A stretch of DNA of 64,000 bases from the NCBI RefSeq assembly GCF_013282805.1, contig NZ_CP054038.1, positions 1,116,001 through 1,180,000 on the forward strand. Direction: 5' to 3'. Within the stretch, counting starts at the first letter, position 1. Each line of letters starts with the position of its first letter. The notes below the pieces were generated by a model. The model was not told the origin of the DNA. It saw only the letters and a list, made by a program, of their open reading frames with translations, and made no database searches. This DNA is from Microbacterium hominis. Its GTDB lineage: Bacteria; Actinomycetota; Actinomycetes; Actinomycetales; Microbacteriaceae. The position numbers and the translations under genes are program-made. This document shows positions 19,343 through 26,935 of this stretch, piece by piece.

Positions 19343-22300
19343 CAGTACGTCACCTCCTGCGAACGGCGTCGGATGGTCGCCACCATGTCGCGCTGGTTGC
19401 CGGTGGGCCCCAGGTAGTTGAAGGTGTACGAGAGCTGCGCATAACCGCCGATCATGTGCGTCGGCTTCACCAGCAGGCGGGTGACCGAATTGTGGATGCC
19501 GCCACGTCGGCCGGTCGCCTCCGACTTCGGCACATCGATCGTGCGCTCCTGTGCGTGGTGCACGTAGACGACCCCCTCCGGCATCCGATGCGAGACGACG
19601 GCCCGGGCCACCAGCACGCCGTTGGAGTTCACGCACTCGACCCAGTCGTTGTCCTTCACGAGGATCGACGCCGCGTCTTCCGCGCTCATCCAGACGGTGG
19701 GCCCGCCGCGCGAGAGCGAGAGCATGAAGAGGTTGTCCTGGTACTCGGAGTGGATCGACCACTTCGAGTGCGGGGTGAGGTAGCGCACCACCACTTCCTT
19801 GCGTCCGTCGCGGCCGAGCTTGGGTTCGCCGAACAGCTGGTGCATGTCCAACGGCGGACGGTAGATCGGCATCGCCTCGCCGAGATCGCGCATCCAGTCG
19901 TGATCGAGGTAGAAGTGCATGCGACCGGTGAGGGTGTGGAAGGGTTTCAGCCGCTCGATGTTCACGGTGAAGGGGGCGTACCGCCGGCCCCCTGTCTCGG
20001 AGCCCGACCACTCCGGGGAGGTGATCACCGGCTGCGGCGCGGACTGGGTCATGGGGAACGTGATGCGCTTCTCCTCCGACCCCTCGGCGAGGTCGGCCAG
20101 AGGCTTCCCGACCCTCTTCTCGAGGGTGCGGAAACCCTGCGTCGCCAGCTCGCCGTTCGTCGTGCCGGAGAAGGTGAGGATCGCCTCGGCCATCTTCACG
20201 TCGGTGTCGATCGCCGGGCGCCCGGCGGCCGCACCGCTCGGATACACGCCGTGCTGCTTCGCGAGCCGGTCGACCTCGTGCGTCACGTCGTAGGTGACAT
20301 TCTTCACGGTGAACCCCAGCGTGTCAGCCAGCGGGCCGACGGCTGCCAGTTTGTCGGCGATCGCGGTGTAGTCGCGCTCGACCACGACCAGCTGCGGCAT
20401 CGTCCTGCCCGGGATGGGCGCGACGTCGCCCCGCGCCCAGTCGCGCACCACGCCGCCGGGCTGGCTGATCTCGCCGGGGGTGTCGTGCTGCATCGGCACC
20501 GACACCAGGTCGTGACGGGTGCCGAGGTGGGTCTTGGCCATCTCCGACAGCTCGCGCGCGATGGCGTGGAACATGTCGAAGTCGCTCCGCGCCTCCCACG
20601 GCGGGTCGATCGCCGGAGTGAAGGCGTGCACGAACGGGTGCATGTCGGTCGAGGACAGATCGTGCTTCTCGTACCACGTGGCGGCGGGGAAGACGACATC
20701 CGACAGCAGCGTGGTCGAGGTCATGCGGAAGTCGGCCGAGACGAGCAGATCGAGCTTGCCCTCGGGGATCTCGTCGCGCCACGCGATGTCCCGCGGGCGG
20801 ATGGATGCCTCGTCCGTGCCCATCACGTTGCTGTGCGTGCCGAGCAGGTGCTTGAGGAAGTACTCGTTGCCCTTCGCGGACGAGCCCATGAGGTTCGATC
20901 GCCACAGCGTCAGCAGCCGCGGCCAGTTCTCCGGGGCGTCGACGTCGGCGATCGCCGCGTTGAGCTCGCCGCCTCGGAGCTGGTCGACGACGAACGATGC
21001 CGCATCGGCGGCGGTGCCCGCCTCGACGGCCTGCGCGGCCTGATCGGCCAGGTCGAGCGGGTTGCGGTCGAACTGCGGATAGAACGGCATCCAGCCCAGC
21101 CGCGCGGACTGCGCGATCGTGTCAGCGGTGTGCATGCCGGTGAAGTTGCCTTCCGCCAGCGGCGAGGCGAGCGCGTCGGCGGCGTAGCCGTCGTAGCGCC
21201 ACTGATCGGTGTGCATGTACCAGTAGGCGGTGCCGATCATCGTGCGCGGCGGGCGCGCCCAGTCGAGCGCATTCGCGAGCGAGATCCATCCCGTGATCGG
21301 GCGGCACTTCTCCTGGCCGACGTAGTGGGCCCAGCCGCCGCCATTGCGGCCCATGGCCCCGGTGAGGATGAGCATCGCGAGGATCGCGCGGTAGGTGGCA
21401 TCCCCGTGGAACCACTGGCAGATGCCGGCGCCCATGATGATCATCGACCGGCCCTCGGAGTCGATCGAGTTCTGAGCGAACTCGCGCGCGATGCGGGTGC
21501 AGGCCTCGGCGGGGACGCCGGTGATGTCCTCCTGCCACGCGGGCGTGTAGGGGGTCGTGGCGTCGTCGTAGCCGGTGGGCCACTGTCCCGGAAGCCCGTC
21601 GCGACCCACGCCGTACTGGGCGAGCATGAGGTCGAGCACCGTCGTCACGAGCACGCCGTTCACGCGCGTCGCGGGGACCCCCCGCGTGAGCACGGCCCCG
21701 GAGCCGTCGGGGGCGTCGAAGCGGGGGAGCAGCACCTCGGTCGGCTCCTCGGCGACCTTCGCGTCGCGCACCGAGAGCGCGGGCACGATGTCTCCGAGAT
21801 CGAGGTTCCAGCTGCCCTCACCCGCGTCGGCGTAGCGGAATCCCATCGACCCGTTGGGCACCCGCGGGGCTCCGGATGCCGCGTCCAGCACCACCGTCTT
21901 CCACTGGTCTTCGGGCGCGGTCCGGCCGAGATCTGCGGCGGTGAGGAACTTGCCGGGCACGAGGCCGCCGTCCTTGTGCGGGACGAGGGTGATGAGGTGG
22001 GGGAGGTCGGTGTACGTCTTGGCGTAGTCGACGAAGAACGGCACGCGCTGGTCGACGTAGCGCTCCTTGAGGATGACGTGCCCCATCGCCATCGCGAGAG
22101 CCGCATCGGTGCCGGCCTGGCATGGCAGCCACTCGTCGGCGAACTTGGTGTTGTCGGCGTAGTCGGGGGAGACGGTCACGACCTTGGTGCCGCGGTAGCG
22201 GACCTCGGCCATCCAATGGGCGTCGGGGGTGCGCGTCACCGGCACGTTCGAGCCCCACATCATGAGGTACGCGGCATCCCACCAGTCGCCGGACTCCGGA

Positions 22301-23043
22301 ACGTCGGTCTGGTCGCCGAAGACCTGGGGGCTTGCCACCGGAAGGTCCGCGTACCAGTCGTAGAAGCTCGTCATCACGCCGCCCACCAGCTGCGTGAACC
22401 GGGTGCCGATGCAGTGCGACACCATCGACATCGCGGGGATGGGGGAGAAGCCGGCCACGCGGTCGGGGCCGTACTCCTTGATCGTGTGCACGTAGCCGGC
22501 AGCGACCAGTTCGACCGCCTCGGCCCAGGTGGCGCGGACGAGTCCGCCCTTGCCGCGCGCCTGCTGGTAGCGCCGGCGGGTCTCCGGGTCGGTGGTCACC
22601 TCGCCGAACGCCAGCACCGGATCGCCCGTGCGGGCCTTCGCCTCGCGGTAGGCGTCGAGCAGCACACCGCGCACGTAGGGATAGCGCACCCGCGTGGGGG
22701 AGTACGTGTACCACGAGAACGCGGCTCCGCGGGGGCATCCGCGGGGCTCGTATTCGGGGCGGTCGGGGCCGACGCTGGGGTAGTCGGTCTGCTGGGCCTC
22801 CCACGTGATGATCCCGTCCTTGACGTAGACCTTCCAGGAGCAGCTGCCGGTGCAGTTCACGCCGTGCGTCGAGCGGACGACCTTGTCGTGGCTCCACCGG
22901 TCGCGATAGAACGCGTCGCCTTCGCGCCCGCCGGTGAGGAACGCCGCCCGGTGATCGGGGGTCTGCTCCCACCTCGTGAAGTAGCGGCCTGCCGCCAGCA
23001 GGGCATCCGAAGCTGCACCATCCACACCGACACGGGGCGTCAT
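19342..23043 (-). CDS. narG: Respiratory nitrate reductase alpha subunit (Mo-bis-MGD)
   Basis: The catalytic subunit, 1233 residues, reduces nitrate to nitrite. The N-terminal [4Fe-4S] motif is His60-x3-Cys64-x3-Cys68-x34-Cys103, with His as first ligand as in E. coli NarG. Asp233 in WYADLPVASPQ is the expected molybdenum ligand. No twin-arginine signal is seen, so the enzyme faces the cytoplasm. The full narGHJIK set with overlapping ends indicates one operon for anaerobic nitrate respiration. The promoter is very short and probably leaderless, with an inverted repeat over it. Loss of a tRNA fragment or read-through from tRNA-Lys upstream could also affect expression. Confidence 0.97.
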   Translation of the reverse strand: MTPRVGVDGAASDALLAAGRYFTRWEQTPDHRAAFLTGGREGDAFYRDRWSHDKVVRSTHGVNCTGSCSWKVYVKDGIITWEAQQTDYPSVGPDRPEYEPRGCPRGAAFSWYTYSPTRVRYPYVRGVLLDAYREAKARTGDPVLAFGEVTTDPETRRRYQQARGKGGLVRATWAEAVELVAAGYVHTIKEYGPDRVAGFSPIPAMSMVSHCIGTRFTQLVGGVMTSFYDWYADLPVASPQVFGDQTDVPESGDWWDAAYLMMWGSNVPVTRTPDAHWMAEVRYRGTKVVTVSPDYADNTKFADEWLPCQAGTDAALAMAMGHVILKERYVDQRVPFFVDYAKTYTDLPHLITLVPHKDGGLVPGKFLTAADLGRTAPEDQWKTVVLDAASGAPRVPNGSMGFRYADAGEGSWNLDLGDIVPALSVRDAKVAEEPTEVLLPRFDAPDGSGAVLTRGVPATRVNGVLVTTVLDLMLAQYGVGRDGLPGQWPTGYDDATTPYTPAWQEDITGVPAEACTRIAREFAQNSIDSEGRSMIIMGAGICQWFHGDATYRAILAMLILTGAMGRNGGGWAHYVGQEKCRPITGWISLANALDWARPPRTMIGTAYWYMHTDQWRYDGYAADALASPLAEGNFTGMHTADTIAQSARLGWMPFYPQFDRNPLDLADQAAQAVEAGTAADAASFVVDQLRGGELNAAIADVDAPENWPRLLTLWRSNLMGSSAKGNEYFLKHLLGTHSNVMGTDEASIRPRDIAWRDEIPEGKLDLLVSADFRMTSTTLLSDVVFPAATWYEKHDLSSTDMHPFVHAFTPAIDPPWEARSDFDMFHAIARELSEMAKTHLGTRHDLVSVPMQHDTPGEISQPGGVVRDWARGDVAPIPGRTMPQLVVVERDYTAIADKLAAVGPLADTLGFTVKNVTYDVTHEVDRLAKQHGVYPSGAAAGRPAIDTDVKMAEAILTFSGTTNGELATQGFRTLEKRVGKPLADLAEGSEEKRITFPMTQSAPQPVITSPEWSGSETGGRRYAPFTVNIERLKPFHTLTGRMHFYLDHDWMRDLGEAMPIYRPPLDMHQLFGEPKLGRDGRKEVVVRYLTPHSKWSIHSEYQDNLFMLSLSRGGPTVWMSAEDAASILVKDNDWVECVNSNGVLVARAVVSHRMPEGVVYVHHAQERTIDVPKSEATGRRGGIHNSVTRLLVKPTHMIGGYAQLSYTFNYLGPTGNQRDMVATIRRRSQEVTY

Positions 23044-23046
23044 GCC

Positions 23047-23076
23047 TGCACCATAGCGACGCAGGCCGGTGGTGCA
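23047..23076 (-). promoter_or_regulatory. narG promoter with inverted repeat
   Basis: On the minus strand TATGGT (23055-23050) stands six bases before the narG ATG. TGCACCA (23047-23053) and TGGTGCA (23070-23076) form a 7-bp inverted repeat with a 16-base spacer that overlaps this -10. The layout would suit a regulator that blocks or bends the promoter; the regulator is not known. Confidence 0.45.
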
Positions 23077-23082
23077 ACAGGG

Positions 23083-23173
23083 GGTGCGGTGCTCGCGTGT
23101 GGTGGGCCCCGTGGGGCTCGAACCCACGACCCGCGGATGAAAAGGTGCGGTGCTCGCGTGTGGTGTTCGCGTG
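23083..23173. repeat. Duplicated 3' half of tRNA-Lys with short flanking repeats
   Basis: Bases 23100-23138 match the 3' half of the neighbouring tRNA-Lys (CCA end, acceptor, T arm and part of the anticodon arm) in the same orientation, 74 bases away. The match breaks at the anticodon loop. A flanking segment beginning GGTGCGGTGCTCGCG occurs at 23083 and again at 23144 (61-base offset), and a 13-base unit containing TCGCGTGTGGTG is repeated just before the intact tRNA. This is a tRNA remnant, not a second gene. Confidence 0.85.
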
Positions 23174-23249
23174 TGGTGGGCCCCGTGGGGCTCGAACCCA
23201 CGACCCGCGGATTAAAAGTCCGATGCTCTACCGACTGAGCTAGAGGCCC
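23174..23249 (-). tRNA. tRNA-Lys (anticodon TTT)
   Basis: Cloverleaf on the minus strand with encoded CCA. Acceptor stem 23243-23249 pairs with 23178-23184, the D arm is GCTC/GAGC, the anticodon loop is CTTTTAA with anticodon TTT, and the T arm is GTGGG/CCCAC. One mismatch sits at the first pair of the anticodon stem (27-43). Confidence 0.95.
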
Positions 23250-23258
23250 GTGGTCTCC

Positions 23259-23264
23259 AGCCTA
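23259..23264 (-). promoter_or_regulatory. TAGGCT -10 box of tRNA-Lys
   Basis: TAGGCT on the minus strand ends nine bases before the mature tRNA 5' end. The same spacing is found at tRNA-Thr(TGT), which supports both calls. Confidence 0.5.
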
Positions 23265-23304
23265 CTTGCCCGCGGAGATCGTCGATGACGTCGACGGGGC
23301 TGCG

Positions 23305-24690
23305 TCAGCCGTTGCCGTTGCCGTTGCCGTTGTTGTTCCCCGGCCCGCTGTTGTCGTTCCCGTTCCCGTTCCCGTTCCCGTTCCCGTTCCCGTTGCTGTT
23401 GCCCGGTCCGCTGTTGTCGTTCTCGACCGGCTCGGTGTCGTCGTCTTCGGCGGGCGTCACCGGAACGGGTGTGGGCTCGGGGCTCTCCGACACCACCGGT
23501 GCCGACGGCGTGGGCGCGACCTGGCCGGCCGGAGAGAGCATCGACATCGACACGATGATCGCGATCGCGCCAGCCGCGGCGGCCGCGGCGGCGCCGATGA
23601 CGACGGCGCGCCGGCGCGCGCGGCGAGCGGGGCGCTGAGGCGGCGACGCCGCCACCTGCGGCTGCGGCGGGAGCGGTGGCACCGGCGGCAGCACGGCGGT
23701 CGCGGCCAGTGTGGGTGCAGTGGGCTGATCATCGCGCCGCGCGGCGGTCGATGCGATCGTGGGCGCCGGCGCGGCCACCGTGATCGGCGTCGCCGCGATG
23801 GTCGAGGCGGGGCCGGCGGCCTCCGGCGGCGCCGCGCGGCCGGCGAGTGCCGCCGCCGCCCGGTGCACCTCGAGCGCCGTGGGCCGGTCTTCGGGGCGCA
23901 GCACCGTCATCCCGCGCAGCAGACCCTGCCAGGCGGCATCCAGATCCTGGGGGATCGACGGCGGCGTCGACATGCGTGCGACGAGGGTGCCGATGCCCTG
24001 GGCGTCGGGGAACGGCCGCGAGCCGGTGAGCACCTCGAGGAAGGTGATCCCCAGCCCGTACACATCGGCGGCGGGTGCCGGGGTCACGGTGCCCGTGGCC
24101 TGCTCGGGCGCGAGGTACGCGATCGTGCCGATCACGAGCCCGGGCGTGGTGAGCCGGCTCGTGTCGTCGAGGTAGGCGATGCCGAAGTCGGCGAGCTTCG
24201 GGCGCCAGCGCTCACCGGGTACCGGCGAGCGGGTGAGCAGCATGTTCGACGGCTTGATGTCACGGTGCACGATGCCCGCCTCGTGGGCGACGTGGAGCCC
24301 CTCGGCGATGGCGGCGAGCAGACCCGCCGCCTCGACAGGGTCCACCGGTCCCTGGGCGATGAGATCGCGCAGGGTCGGACCGTCGACGTACTCCATGACG
24401 AGGTAACCGCCGCCGTCGGGCCGCAGGCGCGCGTCGTGCAGAGTGACCAGCGACGGGTGGTTGAGCGAGGCGAGCAGCGTCGTCTCGGCGCGGGCGCGCT
24501 CGACCGATGTGGCGCCGTCGACCGAGGGGCGCAGCAGCTTGATCGCGACGATGCGATGCAGCGACAGGTCTTCGGCGCGGTAGACCTGCGCCATGCCGCC
24601 CTCGCCGATGCGCTCCTCGAGCCGGTAACGACCGTCGAGCACCTCTCCGGTGACGGGCTCGTCGCCGGCCCGCAGGTCGGGTCCGCTCAT
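23305..24690 (-). CDS. Membrane Ser/Thr protein kinase with Gly-Asn tail
   Basis: A 461-residue kinase with a standard active site: GEGGMAQV (29-36), Lys51, HRDIKPSN (142-149) and DFGIAY. After the kinase domain comes a Pro/Ala-rich linker, a basic patch (RRARRRAVV), one membrane helix (about 368-388), and an external tail of acidic and Pro residues ending in Gly-Asn repeats. No PASTA domain is present. ATG 24690 is preferred over one at 24708 because AGGGAG lies six bases before it. The gene is divergent from the sigma/anti-sigma fusion gene, which could hint at shared signalling. Confidence 0.9.
   Translation of the reverse strand: MSGPDLRAGDEPVTGEVLDGRYRLEERIGEGGMAQVYRAEDLSLHRIVAIKLLRPSVDGATSVERARAETTLLASLNHPSLVTLHDARLRPDGGGYLVMEYVDGPTLRDLIAQGPVDPVEAAGLLAAIAEGLHVAHEAGIVHRDIKPSNMLLTRSPVPGERWRPKLADFGIAYLDDTSRLTTPGLVIGTIAYLAPEQATGTVTPAPAADVYGLGITFLEVLTGSRPFPDAQGIGTLVARMSTPPSIPQDLDAAWQGLLRGMTVLRPEDRPTALEVHRAAAALAGRAAPPEAAGPASTIAATPITVAAPAPTIASTAARRDDQPTAPTLAATAVLPPVPPLPPQPQVAASPPQRPARRARRRAVVIGAAAAAAAGAIAIIVSMSMLSPAGQVAPTPSAPVVSESPEPTPVPVTPAEDDDTEPVENDNSGPGNSNGNGNGNGNGNGNDNSGPGNNNGNGNGNG
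23355..23390 (-). repeat. Hexanucleotide tandem repeat in the kinase tail
   Basis: Six perfect copies of CGTTCC (plus strand), flanked by more degenerate copies, encode the alternating Gly-Asn tail. A unit of six bases keeps the frame, so slippage would change tail length without breaking the gene. Confidence 0.85.
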
Positions 24691-24803
24691 GCCTCGCTCC
24701 CTCGTCATTGCACCCGTGCGGTGCCTCGCGGACGCGGGAACCGGCGGGTGCGCCTCTCGCGACCCTAGAGCACCCGCCTGGGAGGGAGCGCCGTGTGTAG
24801 GGC

Positions 24804-25997
24804 ATGCTGGGAGGCATGGCCATCGACGGCGGCGTTCCCTCCGCGCGCGACAGCGCGGCGGCTGACCATGTCGGAGAACTGCTCGTTCGCGTCGCGGACG
24901 GCGACCAGCGCGCCTTCGCGCGCGTCTACGATCTGCTCTCGCGACGTGCCTACGGAGTCATCCTCAGCGCGGTCGGTGAGCCGGCGACGAGCGAGGCGAC
25001 GCTCCAGGAGGCGTTCCTGGAGGTGTGGCGCACCGCGTCATCGTTCGACCCCTCGCGCGAGGTCGGCCGCCCGTGGGTGCTCGGGCTGGTGCAGAGACGC
25101 GCGCTGGCCGCGGCGGCGGAGCGGGGAGAGGATGCCACGCCCGGCCCTGAGGGCGACGCGGCGCCCCCGCTCGGATTGCGCAGCCGGCTGCTCGCACGCA
25201 TCTCGGATGCCCCGCAGGCCGGATCCGCCGCGGCGCAGACGCGCGCCGCCCGGCGTGCGGCCGCCGCCACCGCGGGCGCCGGCGAGACCGGGGCGACGAT
25301 CGGCGGCACGCCGCCGGGCGACGGCGCCGAACCCACGGCGCCTGGGGCCGAGGCCGCTGCGACCGAGGATCCCGCGACCGAGGTGACGGCGACCGGCGCG
25401 GCCGCGGCGCTCCTGACGCCCGCCGCAACCCGCCCCGCCGCAACCCACCCCGGGGCCGCGGCGCCCGGGGCTTCCGCCCCCGCCCTGGAGCCGGCGCCGA
25501 CGACCACCGTGATGCAGGCGATCGAGCGCCGCAACTGGACGCAGGGCCTGCTCATCCTGGCCGCGGCCCTGGTCGGCCTCACGGTGCTCGGCTTCGCGTC
25601 GGTGACGGTCAACGAGTACCTCAACCGCCCCGAGGCGGTGCAGGCGCTCGAGCGGATCGAGGCGTCCGACGATGGGCGATCGGCCACGACCGAGCTCACC
25701 GAGGGCGGGATCGCGACCGCCTACTGGTCGGCCGCCGAGGGCGAGGCGGTCGTCGTGACCGAGGATCTGCCGACGCTGACCTCCGACCAGGACTTCGAGC
25801 TCTGGCTGTTCCGGGAGGGCGCCGCGATCCGGGCGGGAATCGTCGAGCCCGCGACCACGGGTGAGACCGTCGCGCTGCTGGATGCGCGCTACCAGGACGG
25901 CGACGAGATCCAGATCACCATCGAGCCGGCCGGCGGCTCGCCGGAAGACGTGCCGTCGGGCACGCCGATCTTCGTCGTGCCCACCGCGACCGGCTGA
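24804..25997 (+). CDS. Fusion of sigma-70 region 2 to an RskA-type anti-sigma C-terminal half
   Basis: A 397-residue protein with an unusual architecture. Residues about 21-100 look like ECF sigma region 2 (GDQRAFARVYDLLSRRAYG, TLQEAFLEVWRTASSFDP, GRPWVLGLVQRRAL). No sigma region 4 follows. Instead PPLGLRSRLLARI (about 121-133) resembles the segment after the zinc-binding domain of RskA proteins. It is followed by an Ala/Thr/Pro linker, one membrane helix (about 246-267) and an extracytoplasmic RskA-like domain (about 270-397; FELWLFREG, GDEIQITIEPAGGSP). It may tether a sigma2-like module to the membrane. ATG 24804 is used; ATG 24816 is also possible. It may be a regulator or a decoy that binds core polymerase or an anti-sigma factor; this is inference. 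Confidence 0.75.
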   Translation: MLGGMAIDGGVPSARDSAAADHVGELLVRVADGDQRAFARVYDLLSRRAYGVILSAVGEPATSEATLQEAFLEVWRTASSFDPSREVGRPWVLGLVQRRALAAAAERGEDATPGPEGDAAPPLGLRSRLLARISDAPQAGSAAAQTRAARRAAAATAGAGETGATIGGTPPGDGAEPTAPGAEAAATEDPATEVTATGAAAALLTPAATRPAATHPGAAAPGASAPALEPAPTTTVMQAIERRNWTQGLLILAAALVGLTVLGFASVTVNEYLNRPEAVQALERIEASDDGRSATTELTEGGIATAYWSAAEGEAVVVTEDLPTLTSDQDFELWLFREGAAIRAGIVEPATTGETVALLDARYQDGDEIQITIEPAGGSPEDVPSGTPIFVVPTATG

Positions 25998-26017
25998 GCG
26001 CGGCATCCCCGCACGGG

Positions 26018-26023
26018 TATCGT
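26018..26023 (+). promoter_or_regulatory. TATCGT -10 box, leaderless AraC-type gene
   Basis: Seven bases separate TATCGT from GTG 26031. There is no ribosome binding site, which fits leaderless initiation. Confidence 0.5.
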
Positions 26024-26030
26024 CTGAGCC

Positions 26031-26438
26031 GTGGCATCCACGCCCCAGTCCCCGCAGACCCTCGTGCACCTGCGCCGTGCGCGCGACCTCATCGACCGCG
26101 CCTACGCCGAGCCGCTCGACGTTCCGACGATGGCGGCGCGCGCGCACATGTCGCCCGCCCACTTCTCCCGGGAGTTCAAGTCGGCCTACGGCGAGACGCC
26201 GTACGCCTACCTCATGACCCGCCGCATCGAGCGGGCGATGGCTCTCCTGCGCGACGGGTCCTCCGTCACCGACGCGTGCACCGCGGTGGGCACGACCTCG
26301 CTCGGATCGTTCAGCTCCACGTTCACGCAGATCGTCGGTGAGACCCCCAGCGCGTACCGCGCCCGTCCGCACGACGCGGCGGAGGCGATGCCCCTGTGCA
26401 TCGCGCGCATCCTCACCAGACCCACCCGCTACGCCTGA
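26031..26438 (+). CDS. AraC-family transcriptional regulator (DNA-binding domain only)
   Basis: A 135-residue regulator made almost wholly of the double helix-turn-helix domain. The first HTH is DVPTMAARAHMSPAHFSREFKSAYGETP and the second is SVTDACTAVGTTSLGSFSSTFTQIVGETPSAYR, both close to the AraC/XylS consensus. There is no separate sensor domain. The VOC gene lies 67 bases downstream in the same direction, and such pairs are usual in this group. The likely target is its own promoter or that of the VOC gene. Confidence 0.9.
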   Translation: MASTPQSPQTLVHLRRARDLIDRAYAEPLDVPTMAARAHMSPAHFSREFKSAYGETPYAYLMTRRIERAMALLRDGSSVTDACTAVGTTSLGSFSSTFTQIVGETPSAYRARPHDAAEAMPLCIARILTRPTRYA

Positions 26439-26473
26439 GCGGCCCGCTACGAGTCGAGCAGGATCGGAGAAGC

Positions 26474-26498
26474 GCGCGCCGGCCGGCGCGCCTAGCGT
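26474..26498 (+). promoter_or_regulatory. 18-bp palindrome and -10 box before the VOC gene
   Basis: A perfect palindrome occupies 26474-26491 and is followed directly by TAGCGT (26493-26498), seven bases before ATG 26506. The palindrome could be an operator or, in RNA, a hairpin ending the AraC transcript. Leaderless initiation is expected for the VOC gene. Confidence 0.5.
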
Positions 26499-26505
26499 GG
26501 CATCC

Positions 26506-26910
26506 ATGTCCATCTCACTCGCCTACTGCCCGATCACCGTCGACGACGTCGACGCCGCCGTGCCCTTCTACCGCGACGGCCTCGGCCTCGAGGTCGTCAA
26601 CGACGTCGCCTACCAGGAACACCGGTGGGTGAGCTTCGGCTTCGCGGGGCAGCCGGGGCTGGCCGCGGTCGTCTCGGACCCCGGCGCGGGCCGCTCGCCC
26701 GACGACGCCGACGCGCTCGAGCGGCTCGTCGTCAAGGGGTCTGCGCCGGGGCCGTACGTATTCACCACCTCCGACCTCGACGCGACGTTCGAGCGTCTGC
26801 GCGCGTGGGGCGCGGAGGTGCTGCAGGAGCCGATCGCCCAGGACTGGGGGCCGCGCGACTGCGCGTTCCGCGATCCGGCCGGGAACCACATCCGCATCAA
26901 CCAGGCCTGA
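26506..26910 (+). CDS. VOC superfamily (glyoxalase-like) protein
   Basis: A 134-residue protein with the two beta-alpha-beta-beta-beta modules of the vicinal oxygen chelate fold: ITVDDVDAAVPFYRDGLGLEVV at the N terminus and FTTSDLDATFERLRAWGAEVLQEP in the second half. It ends in RDPAGNHIRI, the usual metal-site region (here with Asn-His in place of the common Asn-x-Leu-Glu pattern). The enzyme or resistance role cannot be told. Start chosen by leaderless spacing. Confidence 0.85.
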   Translation: MSISLAYCPITVDDVDAAVPFYRDGLGLEVVNDVAYQEHRWVSFGFAGQPGLAAVVSDPGAGRSPDDADALERLVVKGSAPGPYVFTTSDLDATFERLRAWGAEVLQEPIAQDWGPRDCAFRDPAGNHIRINQA

Positions 26911-26922
26911 GGCCGGGCCGGG

Positions 26923-26928
26923 TACCCT
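26923..26928 (+). promoter_or_regulatory. TACCCT -10 box, leaderless start of unknown gene
   Basis: TACCCT ends seven bases before GTG 26936, the same spacing as at other leaderless genes nearby. Confidence 0.45.
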
Positions 26929-26935
26929 GGACCGG

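Noticed and set aside
19456..23238. Open frame of 1260 codons on the plus strand opposite narG and narH
   Set aside because: It is a shadow of narG with repetitive Arg/His/Gly composition, and it runs through the tRNA-Lys gene.
23083..23249. A second tRNA-Lys gene
   Set aside because: Only the 3' half is present. The anticodon loop is broken and no D arm follows.
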